This document shows, in pieces, positions 8,156-15,539 of a DNA stretch of 64,000 bases. Below the pieces are notes generated by a model. That model was not told the origin of the DNA, did no database searches, and worked only from the letters and a program-made list of their open reading frames with translations. The stretch comes from Rhodoferax sp. PAMC 29310. Lineage in GTDB: Bacteria > Pseudomonadota > Gammaproteobacteria > Burkholderiales > Burkholderiaceae_C. Within the stretch, counting starts at the first letter, position 1; each line of letters opens with the position of its first letter. A program made the position numbers and the translations under genes. The stretch covers positions 1,674,001-1,738,000 of the forward strand of contig NZ_CP072852.1 in NCBI RefSeq assembly GCF_017948265.1. The letters are read 5' to 3'.

Positions 8156-9901
8156 TTACTTTGGCAAGAAAATCACCCAGTACACCAGCAAGAGATTGAA
8201 CAGAACCGAGACCCCCAATGCGATTTTCCACAAGGCGGTTGGATCGCGCGCAATCAGCGGCGTGGCGCTGGGGGCACTCAAGGGGCGAGACGCGCCGCGC
8301 TCCAGCGCCAACAGAAACTCTTCGGCGGTCTCAAAGCGCTGGCGTTTATCGCGGGACACGGCTTTGAGCAGGACGTGGTCCAGCCAGATCGGGATTTCCG
8401 GATTGTGCCGGCTAGGCGCCGTGGGGTCGCGGTAGTAGCGCCCCACTTGGTAGGGCATGACCTCGCCATAGGGAAGGTGCCGTGTCAACACTTGGTACAG
8501 GGTGACCCCCAGTGCAAACAAGTCACTTTGCGCATCCGGCAACTCCTTTTCTGAATCGGTGGTTCCGGCTTTCAGTGAATAGCCCCATTGCTCCGGGTTG
8601 ACGTAGCTTGGCGTGCCGGCGTGGAGTTGGCGCATGGAGGCCGGCTCCCGACCGCTCAGGGCGACGCCCAAATCCAGCACGCGCAGCATGCCATCGCTGC
8701 CTTGGTGCAGATTGGCCGGCTTGATGTCGCGGTGAATCACACCCTGGCGGTGCAATCGTCCCATGGCCTTCAAGGCCTGCACGCCGATGCTCAATACCTG
8801 CGTCACGCTGGACTTTTGCTTGTGATCGAGCTGCTGCTGCAAGGTCTCACCGGCATGCCAGTCGTACAGCACGTACAGAAAATTGCGGGCCAAACCCGCT
8901 GGATGCCCGGCGTGCACCTGCACCAAGTTGTCAGCGGCGCGCGAACCCTGGAGGTGCCCGCCCAACCACGCTTCGTGCGCCAGCATGGCACGCTCATCCG
9001 GGTCGTGGGCCCGGTCCGGGTGCAGGGTTTTCAGCGCGTACAGCTTTTTGCTGGCTGGATCACGCACCTGGTACAGCACATTGATGCCGCTGTCAGCCAC
9101 CCGCATGGTCACGATCAAGCCATCCAGCACTTCGCCCACCGTCATCAATTGGGGCACTGTCAGCGTTTGAGCGATGCGGTCCTGATCCTGCAGCGTGGCT
9201 TCCAGCAGGCCTTTGACCCGCACCACCAGCGCACTCACGTTGTCGTCGCTGCCCGCCTTCAACGCCGCCTCGACCAAGGCCGCACTGGCATCCTGGGCGC
9301 TGCTCCCTGCCACCATCTCGGCAAAGCGTCGGTGCGCCACCTTGCCATGCACGCCGTCCGTGAGCAGCACAAAAACGTCTCCCACCACCAGGTCGCCCTG
9401 CACGTAGTCCACCACCAGTTGGTCTTCCACTCCCACGGCCCTCAGCAACTGGTGCTGAAAATCGGGGTGGTTGACCACATGGTCGTGCGTCATCTGTACC
9501 GTGTCACTCCCGCGCAGCAGATACGCTCGGGAATCGCCCACGTGGGCCAGGGTGTAAGACTGGCCCCGCAACACCAAAGCCGTGAGTGTGGTCAGGCCCA
9601 TGGCTGGTTGGCGGCGCTGGTTGATGCCAGCCAGCCAACGGTTTTGAGCCGAAATGATGCGGTCCAGCGCCACCGTGGCATCCCAGGTGGCGGGTGTGCC
9701 GTAGTAATCACGCAGCAGGCTGATGACCGTCGTTTGCGCCGCCTCGCGGCCCTTGCCTCCGGTGCTGACACCATCGGCGATGGCAGCAATCGCCCCCATG
9801 TCTGCGCTGCCCGGCTCGGGCAACATGGCGCCACAAAAGTCTTCGTTGACTTCCTTGAGGCCCGCGCGCGAGGTACAACCAATGTCTAGTTCAAACGCCA
9901 T
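8156..9901 (-). CDS. Bifunctional PP2C protein phosphatase / Ser-Thr protein kinase with C-terminal membrane anchor
   Basis: This 581-residue fusion starts with a PP2C-type phosphatase (about 1-235): the metal-binding motifs NEDFCGA, IADGVS, GDSRAYLLRG, LLTDGVHGK and GSDDNVSALVV are all present. An Hanks-type kinase follows (about 265-540), with the ATP lysine in LYALKTLHPD, the catalytic loop VIHRDIKPANL, DLG in place of DFG and GTPSYVNPEQ as the activation segment end. The last 25 residues form one membrane segment. I chose the ATG at 9901, since the open frame up to 9958 would overlap the upstream gene and lacks family similarity. Such fusions recur beside nitrate assimilation genes (for example in Pseudomonas), so a role in controlling transport or reduction is likely but untested. 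It lies 53 bases after the NasT-like gene, probably in one transcript. Confidence 0.85.
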   Translation of the reverse strand: MAFELDIGCTSRAGLKEVNEDFCGAMLPEPGSADMGAIAAIADGVSTGGKGREAAQTTVISLLRDYYGTPATWDATVALDRIISAQNRWLAGINQRRQPAMGLTTLTALVLRGQSYTLAHVGDSRAYLLRGSDTVQMTHDHVVNHPDFQHQLLRAVGVEDQLVVDYVQGDLVVGDVFVLLTDGVHGKVAHRRFAEMVAGSSAQDASAALVEAALKAGSDDNVSALVVRVKGLLEATLQDQDRIAQTLTVPQLMTVGEVLDGLIVTMRVADSGINVLYQVRDPASKKLYALKTLHPDRAHDPDERAMLAHEAWLGGHLQGSRAADNLVQVHAGHPAGLARNFLYVLYDWHAGETLQQQLDHKQKSSVTQVLSIGVQALKAMGRLHRQGVIHRDIKPANLHQGSDGMLRVLDLGVALSGREPASMRQLHAGTPSYVNPEQWGYSLKAGTTDSEKELPDAQSDLFALGVTLYQVLTRHLPYGEVMPYQVGRYYRDPTAPSRHNPEIPIWLDHVLLKAVSRDKRQRFETAEEFLLALERGASRPLSAPSATPLIARDPTALWKIALGVSVLFNLLLVYWVIFLPK

Positions 9902-9954
9902 GCACCAATACCCACGGTAAACACGCCCAAAATGGTGCACCGGTGTCGCACAAG

Positions 9955-11229
9955 TCATCCGCCCAGCATCTGCATGCTGCGCTCGTAATGGCCCGACAGC
10001 TGCTCGAACAGCTCCAGCAACTCCTCACTGGCCAGTGCCACGCGATCTTGGCCGCCCGGCTGGTTCGCTTCAGCCGCACCCGCCAGCAACTGCAGCCAGC
10101 CCTTGCCAGATGCCTCCAAGGCGTTGCGGATCTCCGGGGTGCTCAGGGGAATGGAGTCGAGGTACTGCAAAGACTGCTCAAAACTCGTTCTCGCCGCCGC
10201 CATGCCTGATTCGCAGCGCAACTTCACGTCCGCACCGCCCAGCACTTGAAGCAAGGCGTATTTGGCGTAGCGCTGCGACAACATGCGCTGGCGACCCGCC
10301 ACGTTTAGGACCTGCAAAGGCGACACGGAACCCGCGTTTTCCAGACTGGTCGTCAGGCGCTCGGCCTCTTGCAGTAGCAGCTCCGCCAACTCGTCTACGT
10401 AGGTCATCTGGTCGGCACGGGGCGTGGCCTGAAGCGCGGCTTTGAGGCGGGCCCAAGTCAGCAACACCTGCGCCCGCAAGTCACCGTAGGTGGGTTTGGA
10501 CAGCGTTTTTCCCAAATGCACCAAGGTGCCGTCAATGCGCAGCGTGGCTTCTTTCAAACGCTGCTGCTGGGCTGGCGCGTCAATCCCAGCCAACTGGAGC
10601 AACACCAGCTTGATGATTTGCTGCGATAGCATGCGCAGCTGCCCCGCCCGGTTCACCGACTCGGCAAACCGTGCAGACTGGATGATCTGCTGCGACACTT
10701 GGCCCAGCCGCTGGTGGCTGTGCATGGAGGCGGTGCGCAGAATCTGAAACGCGTCGTCGTCTGAGACCTGCCGGGCGCGCATGAGGATGCCCTTGGCGCG
10801 GTCCACCATTTTTCGTTCTTCAAAGCGGCTGGTGACATCGCGCAGCTCGTTGCGCAAGGCCTGCTCATGGCGAAAACGCGCCAGCGCCATCTGTGCCAGA
10901 TAGCGCAAACGCTGCGGCGCATAGCTGTTCACCACATAGGCGTGAATGCCGGATTGAACCGCACGAACAATGTGCTCGGCATCGCTGTCGTTGGTGAACA
11001 CGACCACTGGACGGGGGGATATCTCGGCAATGGACTGGGTCGCTTTGAACAGCGAGTCGTCCGGCAATGCGTCTTCGACCACCACCAGGTCCGGCGCGTG
11101 CTGCACCACGTCGCGTACAAAATTCTGGCGCTCAACCGTGACGCAAATCACATGGATGCCGGCTGACTCCAGGTCGAACGCCAGGGTGGAGCCGGGACTG
11201 CCATTCAGATGTACCAACGCGCTCGTCAT
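9955..11229 (-). CDS. NasT-like ANTAR transcription antiterminator fused to two PilJ/NarX-like sensor motifs
   Basis: This 424-residue protein has a CheY-like receiver (about 1-105, VVVED with Asp near 53), an ANTAR RNA-binding domain (about 125-185; RFEERKMVDRAKGILM, then SDDDAFQILRTASM), and a C-terminal half with two copies of a PilJ-N/P-box motif: VNRAGQLRMLSQQII (192-206) and LNVAGRQRMLSQRYA (308-322). The P-box of NarX/NarQ, which binds nitrate, has the same RM-x-S core. Classical NasT is under 200 residues and is held inactive by a separate NasS sensor; no NasS gene is seen here, so sensor and antiterminator may be one polypeptide. It is transcribed divergently from nirB, whose leader carries an ANTAR-type hairpin. 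Start: ATG at 11229; the ribosome site is weak. Confidence 0.82.
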   Translation of the reverse strand: MTSALVHLNGSPGSTLAFDLESAGIHVICVTVERQNFVRDVVQHAPDLVVVEDALPDDSLFKATQSIAEISPRPVVVFTNDSDAEHIVRAVQSGIHAYVVNSYAPQRLRYLAQMALARFRHEQALRNELRDVTSRFEERKMVDRAKGILMRARQVSDDDAFQILRTASMHSHQRLGQVSQQIIQSARFAESVNRAGQLRMLSQQIIKLVLLQLAGIDAPAQQQRLKEATLRIDGTLVHLGKTLSKPTYGDLRAQVLLTWARLKAALQATPRADQMTYVDELAELLLQEAERLTTSLENAGSVSPLQVLNVAGRQRMLSQRYAKYALLQVLGGADVKLRCESGMAAARTSFEQSLQYLDSIPLSTPEIRNALEASGKGWLQLLAGAAEANQPGGQDRVALASEELLELFEQLSGHYERSMQMLGG

Positions 11230-11255
11230 AAAAATCCAGGAAAAAGGGTAAACAG

Positions 11256-11311
11256 GGTGCACCACAAGCAATTCGCGCGCCACTAGCAACATCGTGGTGC
11301 TCGCGTGCACC
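11256..11311. promoter_or_regulatory. GGTGC/GCACC half-sites between the antiterminator gene and nirB
   Basis: GGTGCACC at 11256-11263 and GGTGC-N6-GCACC at 11296-11311 repeat the half-site seen in front of the nitrate carrier gene, and lie about 20-75 bases upstream of the nirB sigma-54 promoter. NtrC is the obvious candidate activator, but the half-site order and spacing differ from the canonical TGCACC-N5-GGTGCA, so this is tentative. Confidence 0.35.
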
Positions 11312-11329
11312 GAAATCGGCAGTCAACTT

Positions 11330-11345
11330 TGGCACGACGCTTGCT
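11330..11345 (+). promoter_or_regulatory. Sigma-54 promoter of nirB
   Basis: TGGCACG (11330-11336), ACGC, TTGCT (11341-11345) is a full match to the sigma-54 consensus TGGCACG-N4-TTGCW. Transcription should begin near 11356, giving a leader of about 200 bases before the nirB ATG at 11556. Confidence 0.85.
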
Positions 11346-11356
11346 TAGTCAATATC

Positions 11357-11428
11357 GGGCGTGACGATGCGCCCTGCCTGAGCCAAAGCGCTCCAGGGTT
11401 GACGCGCAACGACGTGCGTCCTGTTTTT
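11357..11428 (+). promoter_or_regulatory. ANTAR-type antitermination leader of nirB (two hairpins plus terminator)
   Basis: The first hairpin candidate is GGGCGT-GACGAT-GCGCCC (11357-11374). The second, GACGCGC-AACGAC-GTGCGTC (11401-11420), has a 7-bp stem with one G-T pair and a six-base loop with A at position 1 and G at position 4, as in known ANTAR targets. It is followed by CTG and five T (11424-11428), so it can act as the terminator itself. Another hairpin (CCTGAGC/GCT-C-CAGG, 11377-11397) lies between them. The first loop has G, not A, at position 1. In nasF/nas leaders an ANTAR protein stabilises such hairpins when nitrate is present, letting RNA polymerase pass; the divergent NasT-like gene supplies the protein. 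Confidence 0.6.
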
Positions 11429-11555
11429 GAGAGCTCAAGCCGACTGTGCGCCCCTGTGGGCCGCAGCTTCGACGGATCCGTTTTCTCAACCCCATTTGGC
11501 GGGCAGGCATATGCAAACGCCCTGCACGCCGACGAATCGCAACTGGAGCAGCACG

Positions 11556-13997
11556 ATGAAAAAATCGAAATTGGTTATGGTTGGCAATGGCATGGCAGGT
11601 GTCCGCACGTTGGAGGAGCTCCTCAAGGTCGCCCCCGAGCTGTATGACATCACGGTGTTCGGCGCCGAACCCCACCCCAACTACAACCGCATTTTGCTCA
11701 GCCCGGTGCTCGCCGGTGAGCAAACGCTGGACGAGATCGTGCTCAACAGCTGGGAGTGGTACTCAGACAACCACATCACCCTGCACGCCGGCAAAAAAGT
11801 GGTGTCGGTGGACCGCGTGAACCGCATCGTGCGCTCTGAGGACGGCACAGAAGCGGAATACGACCGCTTGCTGATGTGCACCGGCTCCAACCCTTTCATA
11901 CTGCCCCTGCCGGGCAAAGATTTGGAAGGCGTGATTGCCTACCGTGACATTGCCGACACCAACGCCATGATCGACGCGGCCACCAAATACAAACACGCAG
12001 TGGTCATTGGCGGTGGCCTGCTGGGGCTGGAAGCGGCCAACGGACTGATGCTGCGCGGCATGACGGTGAGTGTGGTGCATGTGATGCCAACCCTCATGGA
12101 ACGTCAGTTGGACAGTGTGGCGGGCAAGCTGCTGCAAAAATCACTGGAAAGCCGTGGTCTGCGGTTTTTGATGGGCGCGCAAACCCAGGAGTTGGTGGGC
12201 GGCGGTGGAGACAACGGCCAGCGCGTCAGCGCCATCAAGTTCAAGGACGGTACCGAGGTGCCAGCCGATCTGGTGGTCATGGCCGTCGGCATTCGACCCA
12301 ACACTGAGCTGGCCGAGAAAATTCGCCTGCACTGCAACAAAGGCATCGTGGTGAACGACACCATGCAGACCATCACCGATGCCCGCATCTACTCGGTGGG
12401 CGAATGCGCTGCCCACCGCGGCATTGCCTACGGCCTGGTCGCGCCCCTGTTTGAGCAGGCCAAAGTGGCGGCCAACCACTTGGCGCAGTTCGGCACTGGC
12501 CGCTACCAGGGCTCGCTTACGTCCACCAAGCTGAAAGTCACCGGCATTGACCTGTTCAGCGCGGGCGAATTCATGGGCGGCGAAGGCACGGAAGAGATCG
12601 TGATGAGCGACCCCTTTGGTGGCGTCTACAAAAAACTGGTGCTCAAAGACGACAAGCTGATTGGCGCCTGCCTGTATGGCGACACGGTGGACGGAAGCTA
12701 CTACTTCAAGCTGCTGCGCGATGGCCGCAGCGTGAGCGACATCCGTGACAAGCTGATGTTCGGCGAAAGCAATATTGGCGACACCGGCCATGAAGGCCAC
12801 AACAAGGCCGCCGCCATGCCGGACGAGGCCGAAGTGTGCGGCTGCAACGGCGTCAACAAGGGCACCATTTGCAAAGCCATTCGCGAAAAAGGCCTGTTCA
12901 CGCTGGACGAAGTCAAAAAGCACACCAAAGCCAGCGCCTCGTGTGGCTCATGCACCGGTTTGGTGGAGCAGATTCTTATGTTCACCGCCGGAGGCGACTA
13001 TTCCGCCACGCCCAAGACCAAAGCCATGTGCGGCTGTACCGACCACGGCCACCAAGCAGTGCGGGATGCCATCGTCAAAAGCAAGCTGTTGAAGATTTCC
13101 GATGTTTTCAGCGCGATGGATTGGAGGACGCCCAATGGATGCGCATCGTGCCGTCCAGCCGTCAACTACTACCTGATCAGCAGCTGGCCCAAAGAAGCCA
13201 AGGACGACCCACAAAGCCGCTACATCAACGAGCGCAGCCACGCCAACATCCAGAAAGACGGCACCTACTCCGTGATCCCTCGCATGTGGGGCGGCGAGAC
13301 CACCGCCAGCGAACTGCGCCGTATTGCGGACGTGGTGGACAAATACAAGATTCCTACGGTCAAGGTCACCGGCGGCCAGCGCATTGACTTACTGGGCGTG
13401 AAAAAAGAAGACCTGGTTAACGTCTGGAAAGACATTGGCATGCCCAGCGGCCATGCCTACGCCAAGGCGCTTCGCACGGTAAAAACCTGTGTGGGCAGCG
13501 AATGGTGCCGCATGGGCACGCAGGACAGCACCCAGATGGGCAAAGACATGGAGCGCGCCATGTGGCGCATGTACGCCCCCCACAAGGTCAAGTTCGCCGT
13601 GTCAGGCTGCCCGCGCAACTGTGCGGAATCCGGCATCAAAGACGTGGGCATCATTGGCGTGGACAGCGGCTGGGAGATGTACATCGGTGGTAACGGCGGT
13701 ATTAAAACCGAGGTGGCGCACTTTCTGGTCAAGCTCAAAACCTCAGAAGAGGTGCTGGAATACGCCGGCGCATTTTGTGAGCTGTACCGTCAGGAAGGCT
13801 GGTATTTGGAGCGCACCGTGCACTACGTGAACCGGGTGGGATTGGCCTACATCAAGGCAAAAATTCTGGACGACGAAGCCGGGCGCAAAGCGCTGTGGGC
13901 ACGGCTGCAATTCAGCCTGGACGGTGAGCCTGATCCCTGGTTTGACCACAAGGAAGCGGCCGTTGACACCCGCCAATTCGATGCCATCGGGACCTGA
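11556..13997 (+). CDS. nirB: Assimilatory NADH nitrite reductase, large subunit
   Basis: This 813-residue cytoplasmic enzyme reduces nitrite to ammonium with NADH through FAD, Fe-S and sirohaem. FAD-binding VGNGMAG is at about 9-15, and the pyridine-nucleotide motif GGGLLGLEAANG follows near 155. There are two BFD-like [2Fe-2S] regions, the first with CGCNGVNKGTIC...CGSCTG (about 428-470) and the second with CGCTDHG...GCASCRP (about 492-535). The sirohaem/[4Fe-4S] cysteines are in TCVGSEWC (about 645) and SGCPRNCAES (about 684). I chose ATG 11556 (MKKSKLVMVGNGMAG) because GGAG lies at 11545-11548; the frame is open upstream but overlaps the leader terminator. nirD follows 85 bases later. Confidence 0.95.
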   Translation: MKKSKLVMVGNGMAGVRTLEELLKVAPELYDITVFGAEPHPNYNRILLSPVLAGEQTLDEIVLNSWEWYSDNHITLHAGKKVVSVDRVNRIVRSEDGTEAEYDRLLMCTGSNPFILPLPGKDLEGVIAYRDIADTNAMIDAATKYKHAVVIGGGLLGLEAANGLMLRGMTVSVVHVMPTLMERQLDSVAGKLLQKSLESRGLRFLMGAQTQELVGGGGDNGQRVSAIKFKDGTEVPADLVVMAVGIRPNTELAEKIRLHCNKGIVVNDTMQTITDARIYSVGECAAHRGIAYGLVAPLFEQAKVAANHLAQFGTGRYQGSLTSTKLKVTGIDLFSAGEFMGGEGTEEIVMSDPFGGVYKKLVLKDDKLIGACLYGDTVDGSYYFKLLRDGRSVSDIRDKLMFGESNIGDTGHEGHNKAAAMPDEAEVCGCNGVNKGTICKAIREKGLFTLDEVKKHTKASASCGSCTGLVEQILMFTAGGDYSATPKTKAMCGCTDHGHQAVRDAIVKSKLLKISDVFSAMDWRTPNGCASCRPAVNYYLISSWPKEAKDDPQSRYINERSHANIQKDGTYSVIPRMWGGETTASELRRIADVVDKYKIPTVKVTGGQRIDLLGVKKEDLVNVWKDIGMPSGHAYAKALRTVKTCVGSEWCRMGTQDSTQMGKDMERAMWRMYAPHKVKFAVSGCPRNCAESGIKDVGIIGVDSGWEMYIGGNGGIKTEVAHFLVKLKTSEEVLEYAGAFCELYRQEGWYLERTVHYVNRVGLAYIKAKILDDEAGRKALWARLQFSLDGEPDPWFDHKEAAVDTRQFDAIGT

Positions 13998-14030
13998 ACG
14001 GCTTTCAACAACCTGATTAGTGACAAAAAC

Positions 14031-14079
14031 CTGCTCCCGCGCTTTTTGAATAAGCGTGAGCAGCTATCAAAGGAATAGC
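14031..14079 (+). repeat. Hairpin plus GCTAT-N7-ATAGC palindrome between nirB and nirD
   Basis: CTGCTC (14031-14036) pairs with GAGCAG (14058-14063) around an inner CGCTT/AAGCG pairing. GCTAT (14063-14067) and ATAGC (14075-14079) follow, just before the nirD ribosome site. The same palindrome recurs inside four coding sequences in this window (19631, 21901, 27933 and, on the minus strand, 34597-34617), so it looks like a dispersed small repeat. It may also tune the nirB:nirD expression ratio. Confidence 0.5.
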
Positions 14080-14082
14080 AAA

Positions 14083-14469
14083 ATGACTGAATGGACCCTG
14101 ATCTGCCCTGTTGAAGACATCCCCGTGCTGGGTGCCCGCCGCGTGGCCCGTGCCCATGGGCTGGAAGTGGCCGTGTTCCGCAACGACTCAGGCGAAGTGT
14201 TTGCCCTGCTTGACCGTTGCCCGCACAAAGGCGGCCAGTTGTCACAAGGCATTGTGTTCGGCACCAGCGTGACCTGCCCATTGCACAACTGGACCATTGG
14301 CCTGTACAACGGGCAAGCCAGCGCACCGGACGAAGGCTGCACACCCAAGTTCGGCGTCAAGGTTGAAGACGGCCAGGTCTACCTGCTGGCCGCCGAGCTG
14401 GCGAACCACGCCACCGACCTGACCCGCCCCGTGGCCGGGCCGCAGTGCAAAGGCGCAGTGGCTGCTTAA
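14083..14469 (+). CDS. nirD: Nitrite reductase small subunit (Rieske-type)
   Basis: The 128-residue partner of NirB has a Rieske fold with CPHKGG and CPLHNW, which supply the Cys and His ligands as in Rieske ferredoxins. Some enterobacterial NirD proteins have lost these ligands, whereas this one keeps them and can probably hold a [2Fe-2S] cluster. ATG 14083 is preceded by AAAGGA (14069-14074). The C-terminal tail of about 25 residues (NHATDLTRPVAG...) is longer than the core fold and rich in Ala and Pro. Confidence 0.92.
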   Translation: MTEWTLICPVEDIPVLGARRVARAHGLEVAVFRNDSGEVFALLDRCPHKGGQLSQGIVFGTSVTCPLHNWTIGLYNGQASAPDEGCTPKFGVKVEDGQVYLLAAELANHATDLTRPVAGPQCKGAVAA

Positions 14470-14956
14470 TTGACGCCCACGGGAACCAAGTCCCCCGGCC
14501 TATCGCCGGCGGCCTTCCATGTCTGGGAAAGAGGTCAATGAATGGGAGTAAACCCGCCGAAACGACGACTCGACCGGTGACGAGATAGAAGTTGGCCTGA
14601 ATGACCGGGGCAAAATCGTCATCAGCCCCAGCCCAGCCGGGACGGCGGTAAGCCAGCTCAAGTGATGCACCGAGGGCCGCTTCAGAGCAAACGCTTTTCG
14701 ACTCGCAAGGCCAAAGCGCCATGCCGCTCACGTGCGAGCAGGCCCACCGCCTGGTTCAGCGCGCCAAGGGGAACAATACTGATGCTGATGCCTCCATCAG
14801 CCAGCTGCTTGCTGATGGGTTTTGCACCTTGGGGAAGCGGGTGCCGGGCAAAGTTAACAGCGAGTACGTTGACGACAACACCGCCCCGTCGGGCTACAAG
14901 TGATCCTTCGGCTCTGACGGTCCGCGCGGCCTCACTCCTGGACAGGAAACACCACC
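14470..14956. other. Gene-poor stretch after nirD, possible decayed coding sequence
   Basis: No convincing gene is seen in these 487 bases. On the minus strand two short frames (about 14950-14685 and 14700-14525) give protein-like text (PISKQLADGGISISIVPLG, then GASLELAYRRPGWAGADDDF) that would join by a frameshift near 14690, but I do not recognise the family and neither has a proper start. A GC-rich inverted repeat (CCGGC/GCCGG, 14495-14509) follows nirD without a T-run. Confidence 0.3.
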
Positions 14957-15130
14957 ATGAAATACGCCCCTTCTGTCTTGGCCCACTTTTTGTCTCAAGC
15001 CGCCCTGGCACAAAACCTGTACTTTATGGACCTGGACTATCCGTCCTTCAATTGGAAAGAGGGAGACGAAGTCAAGGGCGGCATGGCCAACGAAGCGGAC
15101 ACCGGCCCTGTGCACACGGCGCCCGCTTGA
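14957..15130 (+). CDS. Small putative exported protein, unrecognised, possibly a truncated remnant
   Basis: ATG 14957 is preceded by CAGGAAAC at a suitable distance and opens a 57-residue frame with a signal-like start (MKYAPSVLAHFLSQAALAQ) and an acidic mature part (YFMDLDYPSFNWKEGDEVK). After the TGA, another frame continues with text that looks like the same protein (KVFGNQGIAGSSNFSITGN, to about 15240), so it may be a frameshifted remnant of about 100 residues. No family is recognised. It lies in the gene-poor gap between nirD and nasA. Confidence 0.3.
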   Translation: MKYAPSVLAHFLSQAALAQNLYFMDLDYPSFNWKEGDEVKGGMANEADTGPVHTAPA

Positions 15131-15239
15131 ATGGGCGACCCCGGCCAAGGTTTTCGGCAACCAGGGGATCGCTGGCAGCAGCAACTTCAGCATCACGGGA
15201 AACGCCCTGTCTTATTTCTTCATCTCGCCAACCGGCAAG

Positions 15240-15539
15240 TCACACCGTGTAGTCCAGCACCAGCACATCGTCCAACGCGGGTTTCAGAATCTCCACAAAC
15301 GCCAGGTGCGCGGGATGCGGCAGGTAGACCGCGCGGCCTGCGTCGTCGGCGAAAGTGAGGTTAAAACAGTGAGTGAAGCCCTTGGCCAGGCCTTCGGGGC
15401 TGTTATTGGTGCCCCATTCAAGACTTTGGACAGTACTGATTTGGCGCTGCAAATCAACAAACCCAACCTCGATGCGTTGGAGATCAGGCGCTGTCACAGC
15501 GGCTTTAAATTTCAACAGAACCAGGTGGCGAATGGGCAT
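15240..15539 (-). CDS. Dabb (stress-responsive A/B barrel) domain protein
   Basis: This 99-residue protein starts MPIRHLVLLKFKAAVTAPDL and has the Dabb signature FNLTFADDAGRAVYLPHPAHLAFVE. These small dimeric alpha/beta barrel proteins are mostly of unknown function; some are stress-induced and some are cyclases. It is the only clear gene in the 1.8 kb that separates nirBD from nasA and runs opposite to both. No functional link to nitrate is apparent. Confidence 0.8.
   Translation of the reverse strand: MPIRHLVLLKFKAAVTAPDLQRIEVGFVDLQRQISTVQSLEWGTNNSPEGLAKGFTHCFNLTFADDAGRAVYLPHPAHLAFVEILKPALDDVLVLDYTV

Noticed and set aside
8588..9889. 433-codon open frame opposite the PP2C-kinase gene
   Set aside because: The opposite strand has all catalytic motifs of two enzyme domains; this frame is rich in His and Gln and lacks any domain. 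Shadow of a GC-rich gene.
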